Source of the DNA: JBBRLA01 sp038231615
GTDB taxonomy: Bacteria; Myxococcota_A; Polyangia; Palsa-1104; JAEUJZ01
Length of the DNA stretch: 26,193 nucleotides
Reading direction: 5' to 3'
Assembly (NCBI GenBank): GCA_038231615.1
Contig: JBBRLA010000025.1
Coordinates: 1 to 26,193 of the forward strand
In this document: positions 1 to 8,106 of the stretch, piece by piece
Layout: each line of letters starts with the position of its first letter
Position numbering within the stretch: position 1 is the first letter of the stretch
The notes under the pieces: model-generated
The model's database searches: none
The model's input: only the letters and a program-made list of their open reading frames with translations
What the model was told of the DNA's origin: nothing
Translations under genes and position numbers: made by a program

Positions 1-1
1 C

Positions 2-247
2 ATGGAGCTGAATCTGTCTCAAAGCAGCATTCCGGGAAGCTACGCGGTGGAGGCACGAGCGCGGGTGCATGTGGCCGGCGGGCAGGAGCGGGAGTTCAGC
101 ATCTGCCGGCTGAAGCGCCACGACACGCTGGCGCTGGCCAGCACCTTCCGCGAGATCGGCTGGCAGCCGCTGGATGGCTGGCCCTACGGGACCGAGGTCG
201 GCTACCCGCGGACGCTGTACCTGTTCATGAAGCGAGGGGCTTCGTGA
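2..247 (+). CDS. C-terminal part of an unidentified protein, possibly a methyltransferase (5' end may lie outside the window)
   Basis: The open frame runs from the window edge to a TGA. The ATG at base 2 need not be the true start, because the frame may continue upstream. The 81 visible residues have coding-like composition. They show a strand-rich pattern (VEARARVHV, then EFSICRLKRH), a helix followed by FREIGWQPLDGWPYG, and a last strand, TLYLFMKRG. This arrangement resembles the end of class I SAM-dependent methyltransferases, where the last strands follow a 'GW' or 'GF' turn. No catalytic or SAM-binding motif is in view, so the family call is only a suggestion. Confidence 0.45.
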   Translation: MELNLSQSSIPGSYAVEARARVHVAGGQEREFSICRLKRHDTLALASTFREIGWQPLDGWPYGTEVGYPRTLYLFMKRGAS

Positions 248-266
248 TCCGGATCTGGTTTGTAGA

Positions 267-631
267 TGTCCGACCTCGGCGAGGCGGACCTGGAAGTCCC
301 CCTGAGCCTTCCATGCTGTCTCTTGGAAGAGACGGCGCGTTGTCAAAAAAAGGTCCTTTGATTGTCCTGGTCACCTACAGCGATGTGATCGAGACAGCAG
401 CTGTCACGCCCAAGGTCAAGCAGCACTTGCTGGATCTCGGGCCACAGCCTGGGGATGGCAGTGGGGATCGAGGGGAGTCACAACGACGGGGACAACGATC
501 GGGAGCTGATGGACGCCGGGGCCTACCGTCCCTTCGCCGAGAGGGCCGAGATCGACGACTACCGGGACCGGCCCTCCGGCTTCTTCGAGATCCACAAGAA
601 CTACCTCACCACCATCCTCCCCAAGCCCTGA
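267..631 (+). pseudogene. Probable decayed gene with pieces in three frames
   Basis: The 435 bases between the first gene and the toxin gene hold no convincing intact gene. Three protein-like pieces follow one another in different frames. The first starts at the ATG at 267 (MSDLGEADLEVPLS). The second is around 350-450 (LIVLVTYSDVIETAAVTPKV). The third runs from the ATG at 455 to the TGA at 629-631 and is 58 residues long, ending in FFEIHKNYLTTILPKP. A run of seven A at about 343-350 sits where the first frame gives way to the second, a common site of frameshifts. I do not recognise the family. It could instead be non-coding sequence that happens to stay open. Confidence 0.3.
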
Positions 632-682
632 CCCAGGACCGAATCACCTGCCTGGCCAGGCCATCATCGCGACGATGAGCAC

Positions 683-1033
683 TCAGCCCAGGATGAGGCG
701 CAGGGCTTCTTGAAGGGCGCGGCGGTCCGGTTCGGCAAGGCGGCCGAGCTTGCGTACGACCAAGCCCTTCTCGATCGTGGCGACAAGCGGCTTGATGGCG
801 GACGGCAAGGGCAGACCCGCACCTTTCCAGTCAGCGATAATGATCTGCCCGAAGTCCCCCGGGGAACGAATCTGGCTGGTGACGGCTACAAAAATAAGAT
901 CGGGGCGCTCGCGGTTGTAGGCGACGGAACTGATGACAATCGCGGGCCGCTTTTTGCTGGTGGTCTGGTCGGTAAACGGGAAGGGAACGAGGACGAGATC
1001 GCCGAAGTCAAAGGGTGTCGTAGATGGCGTCAT
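683..1033 (-). CDS. MazF/PemK-like toxin (mRNA interferase family)
   Basis: This 116-residue protein has the compact SH3-like barrel pattern of the PemK/MazF family. It begins DFGDLVLVPFPFTDQ, continues KKRPAIVIS, and has VAVTSQI in the middle. It ends with a short helix (EPDRRALQEALRLIL), as is usual for the family. MazF-type toxins cleave RNA and are neutralised by a protein antitoxin encoded just upstream. Its ATG lies inside the end of the antitoxin gene, with a 26-base overlap, so the two are translated from one message. Substrate specificity cannot be read from the sequence. Confidence 0.85.
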   Translation of the reverse strand: MTPSTTPFDFGDLVLVPFPFTDQTTSKKRPAIVISSVAYNRERPDLIFVAVTSQIRSPGDFGQIIIADWKGAGLPLPSAIKPLVATIEKGLVVRKLGRLAEPDRRALQEALRLILG

Positions 1034-1241
1034 CAGGGTTGTCCCAGACCTTTTCGAAAGATGACTCGGAGATCCTGGCGACAGCCCGATTCAGACGCTT
1101 CTCTTCATCATGCTGGCGCAGGAAGTCGATGAAGCGCAGGACTTCTTCAGCCCTGTCAGGGGACAGGTCGCGGACCTTGTCGAGGAGTGTTCTTTCAAAA
1201 TTTTGTTGGGACTGGTCTAGCATGAAATGCTCGTTCGCCAC
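1008..1241 (-). CDS. Antitoxin partner of the MazF-like toxin
   Basis: This small acidic protein of up to 77 residues is largely helical (FERTLLDKVRDLSPDRAEEVLRFIDFLRQ). The same 'LSPDRAEEVLRFIDFL' style is seen in DUF2281-like antitoxins. It precedes and overlaps the toxin gene, the normal order for this toxin-antitoxin type. The listed start is a GTG at 1241; an ATG at 1223 (MLDQSQQN) is equally possible. The promoter at 1256-1284 would give a leader of about 8 bases to the GTG or about 26 bases to the ATG. Antitoxins of this type usually repress their own operon, but no clear operator palindrome was seen. Confidence 0.75.
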   Translation of the reverse strand: MANEHFMLDQSQQNFERTLLDKVRDLSPDRAEEVLRFIDFLRQHDEEKRLNRAVARISESSFEKVWDNPDDAIYDTL

Positions 1242-1255
1242 AAGAAAAACATTTC

Positions 1256-1284
1256 ATCCTAAGATGAGATAGGAACAGGCGCAA
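1256..1284 (-). promoter_or_regulatory. Promoter of the toxin-antitoxin operon
   Basis: On the minus strand TTGCGC (1284-1279) is followed after exactly 17 bases by TAGGAT (1261-1256). This is a good sigma-70-type arrangement just upstream of the antitoxin start. The same TTGCGC plus 17 bp spacing recurs at two other gene starts in this window. Confidence 0.6.
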
Positions 1285-1298
1285 GAAAAAATAGACGT

Positions 1299-1439
1299 AT
1301 GCATCAATTTATTTTTCCGCGGGCAGAACATCCAAGCAAAACGAAGACGGTGGGGATGGTCTATGCAACTCAGCTTGCCGAAATCGTGCGTGAGGGACGC
1401 ATCAAGAGCTGGATCCGGAAGAGCCCCAATTCTTCCTGA
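1299..1439 (+). CDS. Possible 46-residue small protein
   Basis: A short open frame starts ATG and ends TGA in the gap between the antitoxin and the M16 peptidase gene. The second half reads like a small folded piece (MVYATQLAEIVREGRIKSWI), with charged and hydrophobic residues spaced as in a helix. No good ribosome binding site precedes the ATG. It may be a chance frame or the tail of a lost gene. I do not recognise it. Confidence 0.2.
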   Translation: MHQFIFPRAEHPSKTKTVGMVYATQLAEIVREGRIKSWIRKSPNSS

Positions 1440-1454
1440 TCAGGCCGGGGCCAG

Positions 1455-1483
1455 ATGACGCCGTTCCCCTCATGCGCTATAGT
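1455..1483 (+). promoter_or_regulatory. Promoter of the M16 peptidase pair
   Basis: ATGACG (1455-1460) and TATAGT (1478-1483) are 17 bases apart and lie 23 bases ahead of the ATG at 1506. The first ATG of the long open frame falls inside this -35 element, which argues against that ATG being the true start. Confidence 0.5.
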
Positions 1484-1505
1484 CCTTTCCCCTTCCGAGG
1501 TGCCC

Positions 1506-3077
1506 ATGGCTCAGATGACCCCCTCCCCTGATTTGCATCCCCGGCGCAGACCGGGCGGGACCGCCGCCCCACTCGCCCTTTTCATCTGCCTTTCCGCGAC
1601 GTTCGGCTCCCTATGTCGCGACGCCGGCGCCCAGGAGGTGAAGGCCGAGGAGCACACCCTGCAAAACGGCATGCGCCTTTTGCTTTTGCCGCGCCACGAC
1701 GAACCCACGGTGGCCGGCGGCTGGGTGGCCCACGTCGGCAGCGCCAACGAGCGCCCGGGGATCACCGGCATCAGCCACCTCTTCGAGCACATGATGTTCA
1801 AGGGGACGCCGGCCATCGGCACCAAGGACGCTAAGAAGGACCAGCAGATCATCGCCGAGCAGGAGCGCATCAAGGGCGAGATGCGCAAGGAGGAAGCCGC
1901 CCTGCGCGCGCGCCTGCGACGGGGCGAGATCGACGACATCACCCAGCCCGAAAGCTTCTCCCCAAAAATGAAGGATCTGGAGGCCCAGTTCGCCAAGCAG
2001 GTCAAGGCGCAGCGGGACATCTTGCTGAAAAACGAATTCGACCGCCTTTACAGCAAGAACGGCGCCTCGGGGATGAATGCCTTCACCAGCGAGGACCTGA
2101 CGGCCTACTTCGTCGCCATCCCGAAGAACAAGCTGGAGCTGTGGTTCTGGATGGAGAGCGACCGCCTGCTGCACCCGGTGTTCCGCGAGTTCTACTCCGA
2201 GCGCGACGTGGTCTTCGAGGAGCGCCGCCTGCGCACGGAGTCCACCCCCACCGGCAAGTTCGAGGAGGCGTTCTCGGCGCTGTTCTGGGATGCCCATCCC
2301 TATGGCTGGCCGGTGGTCGGCTGGCCGTCGGACATCCCGCAGATCACCAAGGCCCAGGCGGATGATTATTTCAGCCTCTTTTACGCGCCCAACAACCTGA
2401 CCGCGGTGCTGGTGGGCGACTTCGATCCCAAGGAGGCCCTGGCCTTCGCCCGGCGCTACCTGGGCCGCATCCCCCGGGGCAAGGTCCCGCCGCCGGAGAT
2501 GACGGTGCTGGAGCCGAAGAAGGACGGCGAGCGCCGCTTCTACGCCGAGGCCCCCACCAACCCCCGGGTCGAGATCATGTGGCACACGGTGGGTTTCCAG
2601 CACAAGGACTCCTATGCCCTGGACGTGCTGGAGCAGCTTCTGAACGGACGCACCGGGCGCCTGTACAAGGCGCTGATCGTCCCCGGCATCGCCACGCAGG
2701 CCGGGGCCAACCAGGAGTCGCGCAAGTACGCCGGCCTTTTCGAGGCGTCGGGGGAGTGCAAGGACGGCAAGCACCCCGAAGAGGTCGAGAAGGCGCTTTA
2801 CGCCGAGATCGGCCGCCTCGCGGAGAAGCCCGTGCCGGAGGCAGAATTGCAGAAGGTGAAGAACAACTTCGCCGCCTCTTCGTTCCGCCGGTTGAGCAGC
2901 AACATGCCGATCCTCATCCAGCTCATGGTCAACGACGGCCTGGGCGACTGGCGCGAGATCAACCAGGGCGAGAAGCACATCCAGGCGGTCACCCCCGCGG
3001 ACATCCAGCGGGTGGCCAAGAAATATCTGGTCCGCGACAACCGGGCGGTCGCCATTTACACCAGGAAAGGGGCGTAA
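1506..3077 (+). CDS. M16 family zinc metallopeptidase, active-type subunit, exported
   Basis: The protein is 523 residues long from the ATG at 1506, which has GAGG just upstream and a promoter at 1455-1483. An N-terminal hydrophobic stretch (about residues 20-42) looks like a signal peptide, placing it in the periplasm. The inverted zinc motif of the pitrilysin/insulinase family, HLFEH, is at residues 91-95. The third zinc ligand is probably E239 in VVFEERR. These are normally about 75 residues apart, but here about 145. The extra roughly 70 residues are charged and helical (residues 107-175), probably a coiled-coil insert. The C-terminal M16 domain contains an LLNGRTGRLYKALI segment. It is followed after one base by the inactive-type partner, so the two probably form a heterodimer. 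The substrate is unknown. Confidence 0.9.
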   Translation: MAQMTPSPDLHPRRRPGGTAAPLALFICLSATFGSLCRDAGAQEVKAEEHTLQNGMRLLLLPRHDEPTVAGGWVAHVGSANERPGITGISHLFEHMMFKGTPAIGTKDAKKDQQIIAEQERIKGEMRKEEAALRARLRRGEIDDITQPESFSPKMKDLEAQFAKQVKAQRDILLKNEFDRLYSKNGASGMNAFTSEDLTAYFVAIPKNKLELWFWMESDRLLHPVFREFYSERDVVFEERRLRTESTPTGKFEEAFSALFWDAHPYGWPVVGWPSDIPQITKAQADDYFSLFYAPNNLTAVLVGDFDPKEALAFARRYLGRIPRGKVPPPEMTVLEPKKDGERRFYAEAPTNPRVEIMWHTVGFQHKDSYALDVLEQLLNGRTGRLYKALIVPGIATQAGANQESRKYAGLFEASGECKDGKHPEEVEKALYAEIGRLAEKPVPEAELQKVKNNFAASSFRRLSSNMPILIQLMVNDGLGDWREINQGEKHIQAVTPADIQRVAKKYLVRDNRAVAIYTRKGA

Positions 3078-3078
3078 G

Positions 3079-4641
3079 ATGAGTTTTGCCAAACCCATCG
3101 TCTGGGCGTTGCTTTCGGCCTTGTTCGCGGCCGCCCCGGCCCTCGCGCAGATCGCACCCCACCCGGACAAGCTGACGTTCAAGCCCTTCATCTATGTTCC
3201 GCCCCACGCCAGGGATTTTCGGGTGCTGCTGCCAACCTCCCAGGTGCCGGCCTACCTGGCCGTCGATCACGAGCTGCCGCTGGTCAACATCCAGATCTAC
3301 GTGCGCACCGGGGACTACGTCGAGCCGAAGGATCACATCGGCCTGGCGGGCCTGACGGGCTACCTTCTGACCCGCGGCGGGGTGGACGGCAAGCACCCCT
3401 ACACCGCCGAGGCGCTGGACGAGCGCCTGGCGTTCCTGGCAGCGCAGCTCGGCAGCAGCATCGGCGAGACCAACGGGCAGGTGTCGCTGAACCTTTTGTC
3501 CAAGGACCTTGACGAGGGGTTGGTCATCCTCCGCGACGCCCTTTTCGCCCCGCGCTTCCAGGAGAACAAGCTGGCCCTGCGCAAGGACCAGCTTTTGAAC
3601 GAGATGAAGAAGCGCAACGATGAGTCCGGGGCCATCGAGCAGCGCGAGCGCGACGTCCTGGCGTTCGGGGAAGATCACTTCTCCAACCAATTCGACACCC
3701 AGGCGTCCATCGACGGCATAAAGCGCGCCGACCTGATCGCGTTTCACCAGAAAAACTTCATCCCGCAGAACTTCATCATCGCCGTCTCCGGGGACTTCGA
3801 CCGCGACACGCTGATCCGCAAGCTGGATGCGCTCTTCTCCCAGTGGCCTTTGAAGGGGCAGGCGAATACCGCCAAGGTCCCGGCCCCCACGAAGAAGATG
3901 CCGCCCGGCGTGTTTTTGGTGAACAAGTCCGACGTGACCCAGGGGCGGGTGTCGATCCTTCTGCCCGGCATGCAGCGGGACGACCCGGACTACTATGCCA
4001 TTGTGGTCATGAATCACATCTTGGGCGGGGGCGGTTTTACCAGCCGCATCACCAACCGCGTGCGCTCCGAAGAGGGGCTGGCCTACTCCGCGGGGTCGAG
4101 CTTCGGCGCGGGGATCTACTACGCCGAGCCGTTCATCGCCCATTTCCAGTCCAAGCTGCGCACCTGCGGCTACGCCGCGTCGATCGTACTGGAGGAGATC
4201 CAGAAACTTCGCGAGGGCGGCGTCACCGCGGAGGAGCTGGGCACGGCGGGCAAGCAGCTCACCGAGACCCTGCCACGGCGCTTCGCCACCAAAGCCCAGG
4301 TGGTCGCCACCCTGGCCGCGGAGGAATTCACCGGCCGCTATCAGAAGGACCCGGACTATTTCCAGCGCTACCGCGAGCGCCTGCTGGCGGTGAAGCGGGA
4401 CGACGTCGAAAGGGTGGCCAAGAAATGGCTGGACCCGACGGTGGTGACGATGCTGGTAGTGGGGAAGAAGGACGACCTGCTGAACCCGGACCCGCGACAC
4501 CCGGTGGGGTTCGCCTCGCTGTCCAAAAGCCCCCTGATCGAGCTGCCGCTGCGGGACCCGTTGACGATGAAGCCCCTTCGCCCAGGCAAGGCACCCGCGG
4601 CCCCCGCCCCTGCGGCAAAGGACCCACGCGACCGCCACTGA
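3079..4641 (+). CDS. M16 family peptidase-like protein without the zinc motif, exported
   Basis: This protein is 520 residues long with a clear signal peptide ending ALAQ near residue 24. The fold follows M16 peptidases: a first domain (LVNIQIYVRTGDYVEP), then a second with NHILGGGGFTSRITNRVRSEEGLAYSAGS, the typical M16 C-domain signature containing the substrate-binding R/Y pair. Where the active subunit has HLFEH, this one has GYLLT, so both histidines and the glutamate are gone and it cannot bind zinc in the usual way. Its start lies one base after the stop of the active subunit. Paired active and inactive M16 subunits are known from mitochondrial processing peptidase and many bacteria. 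The last 30 residues are Pro/Ala/Lys rich. Confidence 0.9.
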   Translation: MSFAKPIVWALLSALFAAAPALAQIAPHPDKLTFKPFIYVPPHARDFRVLLPTSQVPAYLAVDHELPLVNIQIYVRTGDYVEPKDHIGLAGLTGYLLTRGGVDGKHPYTAEALDERLAFLAAQLGSSIGETNGQVSLNLLSKDLDEGLVILRDALFAPRFQENKLALRKDQLLNEMKKRNDESGAIEQRERDVLAFGEDHFSNQFDTQASIDGIKRADLIAFHQKNFIPQNFIIAVSGDFDRDTLIRKLDALFSQWPLKGQANTAKVPAPTKKMPPGVFLVNKSDVTQGRVSILLPGMQRDDPDYYAIVVMNHILGGGGFTSRITNRVRSEEGLAYSAGSSFGAGIYYAEPFIAHFQSKLRTCGYAASIVLEEIQKLREGGVTAEELGTAGKQLTETLPRRFATKAQVVATLAAEEFTGRYQKDPDYFQRYRERLLAVKRDDVERVAKKWLDPTVVTMLVVGKKDDLLNPDPRHPVGFASLSKSPLIELPLRDPLTMKPLRPGKAPAAPAPAAKDPRDRH

Positions 4642-4670
4642 TCGCAGTTCGCCCCGCCCCCTCCTCCTCA

Positions 4671-5780
4671 CTACTGCGTGGGGGAAGAGGCCTTCCGCCG
4701 TGGCTTCCGCTTCGGCAGGTCCTCTTCCATGGCTTGCAAATAGTCGATCCGGGTCGGCCCGACCTCCACTGTCGGCGGCATCTCCGGCAGCGGTCCCAGG
4801 TCGCGCAGCCGCTCCGCGAAGGAGCGGATCAGTTCCCGGGCCCCGGGCAACTCGCCAAGCGCCGGCAGGAGGTCCGTGCCCGGTCCATCCCCCCGGCCGG
4901 CCTTGGTAATCACTGCGTCCCCCAGGGCCTGAAGCGACTCCGGCCGCACGCGCCCCCGGCGCAGGAGATCCTGCATCGAGTTGCGCAGGGCGTCCAGCGA
5001 GTAGCCGTGCTTGTCCACCATCTCCAGCGCCACCCGCATCACCGCTCCGGCGTCCAAAAGGAGGTCCTGGTACAAGATCAAGCTCGCCTGGAAGTAGTTG
5101 TAGATGGGCACCAGCCGTGCCCCGTAGCGGTCAAAGCGCCGCGGCGGCGAGCGCCGGTCGAGCAGGATGAAGATGCGGTCCACCGCCTCGCTGCGCGGCA
5201 GCGCCTGGGCCAGGGTCACGGTGCGGGCCGCGTCGTCGGCGTAGACCCCGGCCTCATCGAGGATCTCGGTGAGCAGCCCGGTGTCGACCCCCCCAGAAAG
5301 GACGTCCGCGTAGAGCGAATAGATGAAGCCGTCCGCCTCCGCGTCGTCTCCGAAGCACACCTCGCGGGTCTCCGGGGAGACGCCGGCCCGCCCGGAGAGC
5401 AGCGCCGGCAGCTTGTAGCCGACCTGCTCGCGCATGGCCCGGAAGCGCCCGGTCAGCATGTTGCGCAGGTTGGGTTTCAAGATGAACTCGTCAAAGGCCA
5501 CCCCGTCCAGGCGCAGCTTCTCGGTCAAGACCTTGCGCATCTGCCGCGGCGACCCGGAGATGAAGCAGATGCGCGCCACACCGCCGTCGGGCGACTGCAC
5601 CCCGCGCAGCTCGCGCATCAGGGTGGCCGCCCCGGGCACCGTCTGCTTCTCCGCCGCCCCCTCCATGGCGGTCTTCAGCAGCGCCCGCAGGGTGTCGAAG
5701 TCGGTGCGCAGGTAGGTCTTGTCCAGGTCCCAGCGGTAGATCCGCGAGACCCGGGGCTTGACCGGATCGGCGTCGGCCAT
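4671..5780 (-). CDS. HAD-superfamily phosphatase, APP1/DUF2183-like
   Basis: The protein is 369 residues long. The aspartate pair of HAD motif I is visible in RWDLDKTYL (D18, D20). Motif II is FISGSP (S75-S77), a likely motif III lysine is K102 or K123, and motif IV is CFGDDAEAD (D145, D146, D150) followed by FIYSLYADV. The order DxD, SGSP, K, GDD-x-D-xxIY matches the catalytic domain of yeast APP1, a phosphatidate phosphatase, and bacterial DUF2183 proteins. The C-terminal 170 residues are helical and unrecognised. The start overlaps the plsX stop as TGATG, so translation is probably coupled. Given plsX, a substrate in phospholipid synthesis such as phosphatidate is a fair guess but not shown. 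Confidence 0.75.
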   Translation of the reverse strand: MADADPVKPRVSRIYRWDLDKTYLRTDFDTLRALLKTAMEGAAEKQTVPGAATLMRELRGVQSPDGGVARICFISGSPRQMRKVLTEKLRLDGVAFDEFILKPNLRNMLTGRFRAMREQVGYKLPALLSGRAGVSPETREVCFGDDAEADGFIYSLYADVLSGGVDTGLLTEILDEAGVYADDAARTVTLAQALPRSEAVDRIFILLDRRSPPRRFDRYGARLVPIYNYFQASLILYQDLLLDAGAVMRVALEMVDKHGYSLDALRNSMQDLLRRGRVRPESLQALGDAVITKAGRGDGPGTDLLPALGELPGARELIRSFAERLRDLGPLPEMPPTVEVGPTRIDYLQAMEEDLPKRKPRRKASSPTQ

Positions 5781-6952
5781 CAGCCGCCCTCCTGGGCGGG
5801 GGCGGGGGCCGGCGGCAACGATGCAAGGGCCCGCTCGATGTCGGCAAGCAGGTCGGTGGAGATCCCCCGGGCTGCCACCTTGATGGCGTTCTTCAGCGCC
5901 GGGCCCTTGCTGCGGCCGTGGGCCTTGATGAACAGGTGGTCGAAACCGAGCAGGGGCGCCCCGCCATATTGTTCCCAATCGGTAAGCTGCTTGAGCCGGC
6001 TGATGCCCCCCGAAAGCATGGTCAGCCCGGCCCGCCACAGGAGCTTCTCCTTGTAGGCGTAGCTGGCCAGGCGCACCACCGTCTCGGAGACCCCCTCCAG
6101 CATCTTGAGCACGACGTTGCCGACGAAGCCGCCGCAGACAATGACGTCGGCAGTCCCCTTGGGGATGTCCACACCCTCGACGTTGCCGACGAAGTTCAGG
6201 TCCGGGTGCTGCCGCAGGCGGGCGTGGGCCTCGACGATCTCGCGGGGGCCCTTGCCGGCCTCGGCGCCGTTGGACAAGAGGGCCACCCGGGGGCGGGGAT
6301 TGCGGGCGATGCGCGAGGCGTAGGCCGCCCCCATCAGGGCGAAGCTGCACAGGTCGTCGGCGGTCACGTCAAGGGTGGCCCCGACGTCGAGGATCAGGGA
6401 GAAGGGGTCGTCCTTCTCGCCGCGACGCAGCTCGGTGGGGTAGACCGCGGCCAGGGCGCAGCGCCGCACGCCCGCCAGGCGTCGCCAGTGACGCTGGCAG
6501 GCCAGCACCGAGGCGCCGGTGTTCCCCGCCGAGACCAGCGCCTGTGCGTGGCCCTCGGCGCACAGGCGGGCGGCGACGGCGATGCTGGCGTCGGGCTTGC
6601 GGTCGAGGGCCTCCCGGGGCGACTCGTCCATGGTCACGGCCTCCCGGGCGTGGTGCACAGAGAGGCGCTCGGCGTCGTGCCGCAGCGAGAGGAGGAGGGG
6701 GTTGATTCGCGCGGCGTCCCCGACGAGGATCAGGTGCACGCGCTGCTTCGTCGGGCCGGTCGGCTCCAGCGAGAGTTCGGCGGCGGCGCGGATCAACTCG
6801 TCCGGGGCGAAGTCCCCGCCCATGGCATCGATGGCCACGGTGACGGGTCCGGCGTGCCGGTCGGCTGGATCGAGGTTCGCCCCAAAGGACGACGGCGACG
6901 ACGACGGTGGCTTGGGCGACGGTGGGGATAGTGGCTCTGGCTTGGCCGACAT
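5780..6952 (-). CDS. plsX: Phosphate acyltransferase PlsX
   Basis: PlsX converts acyl-ACP plus phosphate to acyl-phosphate, the acyl donor for glycerol-3-phosphate acylation by PlsY. The family signature VAIDAMGGDFAPDELI is near the N-terminus, followed by SAGNTGA, LDVGATLDV, VALLSNGAEAGKG, FVGNVEGVDIPKGTADVIVCGGFVGNVVLKMLEG and GAPLLGFDHLFIKAHGRS, all in the usual order. With the ATG at 6952 it has 390 residues. That includes a Pro/Ser-rich lead of about 35 residues ahead of the conserved core, so it is somewhat longer than typical PlsX (about 330-350). An ATG at 6970 is an alternative start. The usual neighbours fabH and rpmF are absent; instead a HAD phosphatase follows with overlapping stop and start. 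Confidence 0.93.
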   Translation of the reverse strand: MSAKPEPLSPPSPKPPSSSPSSFGANLDPADRHAGPVTVAIDAMGGDFAPDELIRAAAELSLEPTGPTKQRVHLILVGDAARINPLLLSLRHDAERLSVHHAREAVTMDESPREALDRKPDASIAVAARLCAEGHAQALVSAGNTGASVLACQRHWRRLAGVRRCALAAVYPTELRRGEKDDPFSLILDVGATLDVTADDLCSFALMGAAYASRIARNPRPRVALLSNGAEAGKGPREIVEAHARLRQHPDLNFVGNVEGVDIPKGTADVIVCGGFVGNVVLKMLEGVSETVVRLASYAYKEKLLWRAGLTMLSGGISRLKQLTDWEQYGGAPLLGFDHLFIKAHGRSKGPALKNAIKVAARGISTDLLADIERALASLPPAPAPAQEGG

Positions 6953-6995
6953 GCCCTTTGACCTTAGCATGTCCCCCGGCCAAAATACCGCATAC

Positions 6996-7024
6996 TTGCG
7001 CTCGCCCAGGCGGCGCCATACGAT
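6996..7024 (+). promoter_or_regulatory. Promoter of the first Cys-rich lipoprotein gene
   Basis: TTGCGC (6996-7001), 17 bases, then TACGAT (7019-7024). Transcription would start near 7031, about 29 bases before the ATG at 7060. It lies between the divergent plsX and lipoprotein genes. Confidence 0.55.
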
Positions 7025-7059
7025 GCGCAAAACTAGCCCTTTTTCTGCGGAGGTCCTGC

Positions 7060-8061
7060 ATGCAATCGAAAGTTTTGTCCCTTGGGGTCCTGCTCCTCCT
7101 CGTCCAGGCGCTCGGATGCGGCAACAGCGGCAATGGGGATGGGGGCGTGGGAGATATGCGCACGGTCGCCCCCGACATGCTGCCGGCGTGCAACCCCATG
7201 CTCTCCGTCGGAGACCCGTGCAGCAACAAGAACAAGAAGTGTACCGGCTGTACCGGCACGCACCCCGTCTGCCTGACCGATATCACCCTCGGGATGTCGA
7301 ACCCGATTTCCCTCGACCAGAACTACTGTAGCAACACCAGTTGCGACCCGACCAAATCCCTTGACACCTGCGGCGACTCCGGCAAGTGCGCCGACCTGGA
7401 CGGCAGCGGCACGTTCCAGTGCTACGAGCAATGCACCAAGGGAAAGTGCCGAACGAATTACTCTTGCTTCACGACGTCAAACGATCCCGCCAGGACCGTC
7501 ACCATGACGCCGACCTCCGTGCATGTGTGCCTCCCGAGCGAACTCGGGGACTGCGATCCGACCCGGGCCATGCAGTGCACCACCATCGGGGGTGCGATGA
7601 CGTCGACGATCACCAACGGCGATCAGTATGCCGGCTGCATCCGCAACGGCGTGGACAACGTCGGGCGCTGCCAACTGATCCCATGCAGCATCGGGCCGGG
7701 CAACTGTCCGCCTCTCGGAGGAGGGCCCGCATCCTGCTTCTACCTGGTGGCGGCGCAAGTGCAGGGCTCCGGCGCCAGTCCCACCGATGCTCTCAAGGGC
7801 ACATTCTGCTTCGGAATCCCGCCTGCGGCCATGCAGGCAGCAGTGGGCGCGGCGTGTACGCACCTCAACGACTGCGTCGACAACGCGTCGTGCGTGATGG
7901 GCACGTGCCGCCAGAGCTGCTACCAGGGCACGCAGCCGACCTTCATGGGGGGGATGGCCAAGTACAAGAACCCGGCGACCGCCTGCCCGGCGGGCACCAC
8001 CTGCAACGACTCCTCCCAGATCGGCACCGCTAGCTTCCCGGGCGCCTGCATTCCGAAGTAA
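7060..8061 (+). CDS. Cys-rich lipoprotein, first of a tandem pair
   Basis: The protein is 333 residues long. The ATG at 7060 has a strong GGAGG six bases upstream. The lead MQSKVLSLGVLLLLVQALGC is a lipoprotein signal with the lipidated cysteine at residue 20, followed by a Gly/Asn/Asp-rich linker. The mature part has many regularly spaced cysteines (CTGCTGTHPVC, NYCSNTSCDP, CTKGKCR, CDPTRAMQC, PCSIGPGNCPP, CRQSCYQGTQ), probably disulfide-bonded outside the cytoplasm. It ends with a repeated-style motif, KYKNPATACPAGTTC. The downstream gene is a clear paralog with the same order of cysteines. I do not know the function; such Cys-rich lipoproteins occur in Myxococcota. Confidence 0.88.
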   Translation: MQSKVLSLGVLLLLVQALGCGNSGNGDGGVGDMRTVAPDMLPACNPMLSVGDPCSNKNKKCTGCTGTHPVCLTDITLGMSNPISLDQNYCSNTSCDPTKSLDTCGDSGKCADLDGSGTFQCYEQCTKGKCRTNYSCFTTSNDPARTVTMTPTSVHVCLPSELGDCDPTRAMQCTTIGGAMTSTITNGDQYAGCIRNGVDNVGRCQLIPCSIGPGNCPPLGGGPASCFYLVAAQVQGSGASPTDALKGTFCFGIPPAAMQAAVGAACTHLNDCVDNASCVMGTCRQSCYQGTQPTFMGGMAKYKNPATACPAGTTCNDSSQIGTASFPGACIPK

Positions 8062-8106
8062 GCACGCCGCTTCCTCCCACGACCCACCTGCGCTACCGTA
8101 CTGCCG

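Noticed and set aside
1611..3191. A 526-codon open frame antisense to the M16 peptidase genes
   Set aside because: It mirrors real coding sequence in GC-rich DNA, has Val/Leu/Gly/Arg-rich composition and matches no family; the plus-strand peptidase motifs are unambiguous.
3843..6056. A 737-codon plus-strand open frame across the second M16 gene and the HAD/plsX genes
   Set aside because: It crosses two genes of opposite orientation and is Arg/Pro/Gly rich, a shadow of third-position GC bias.
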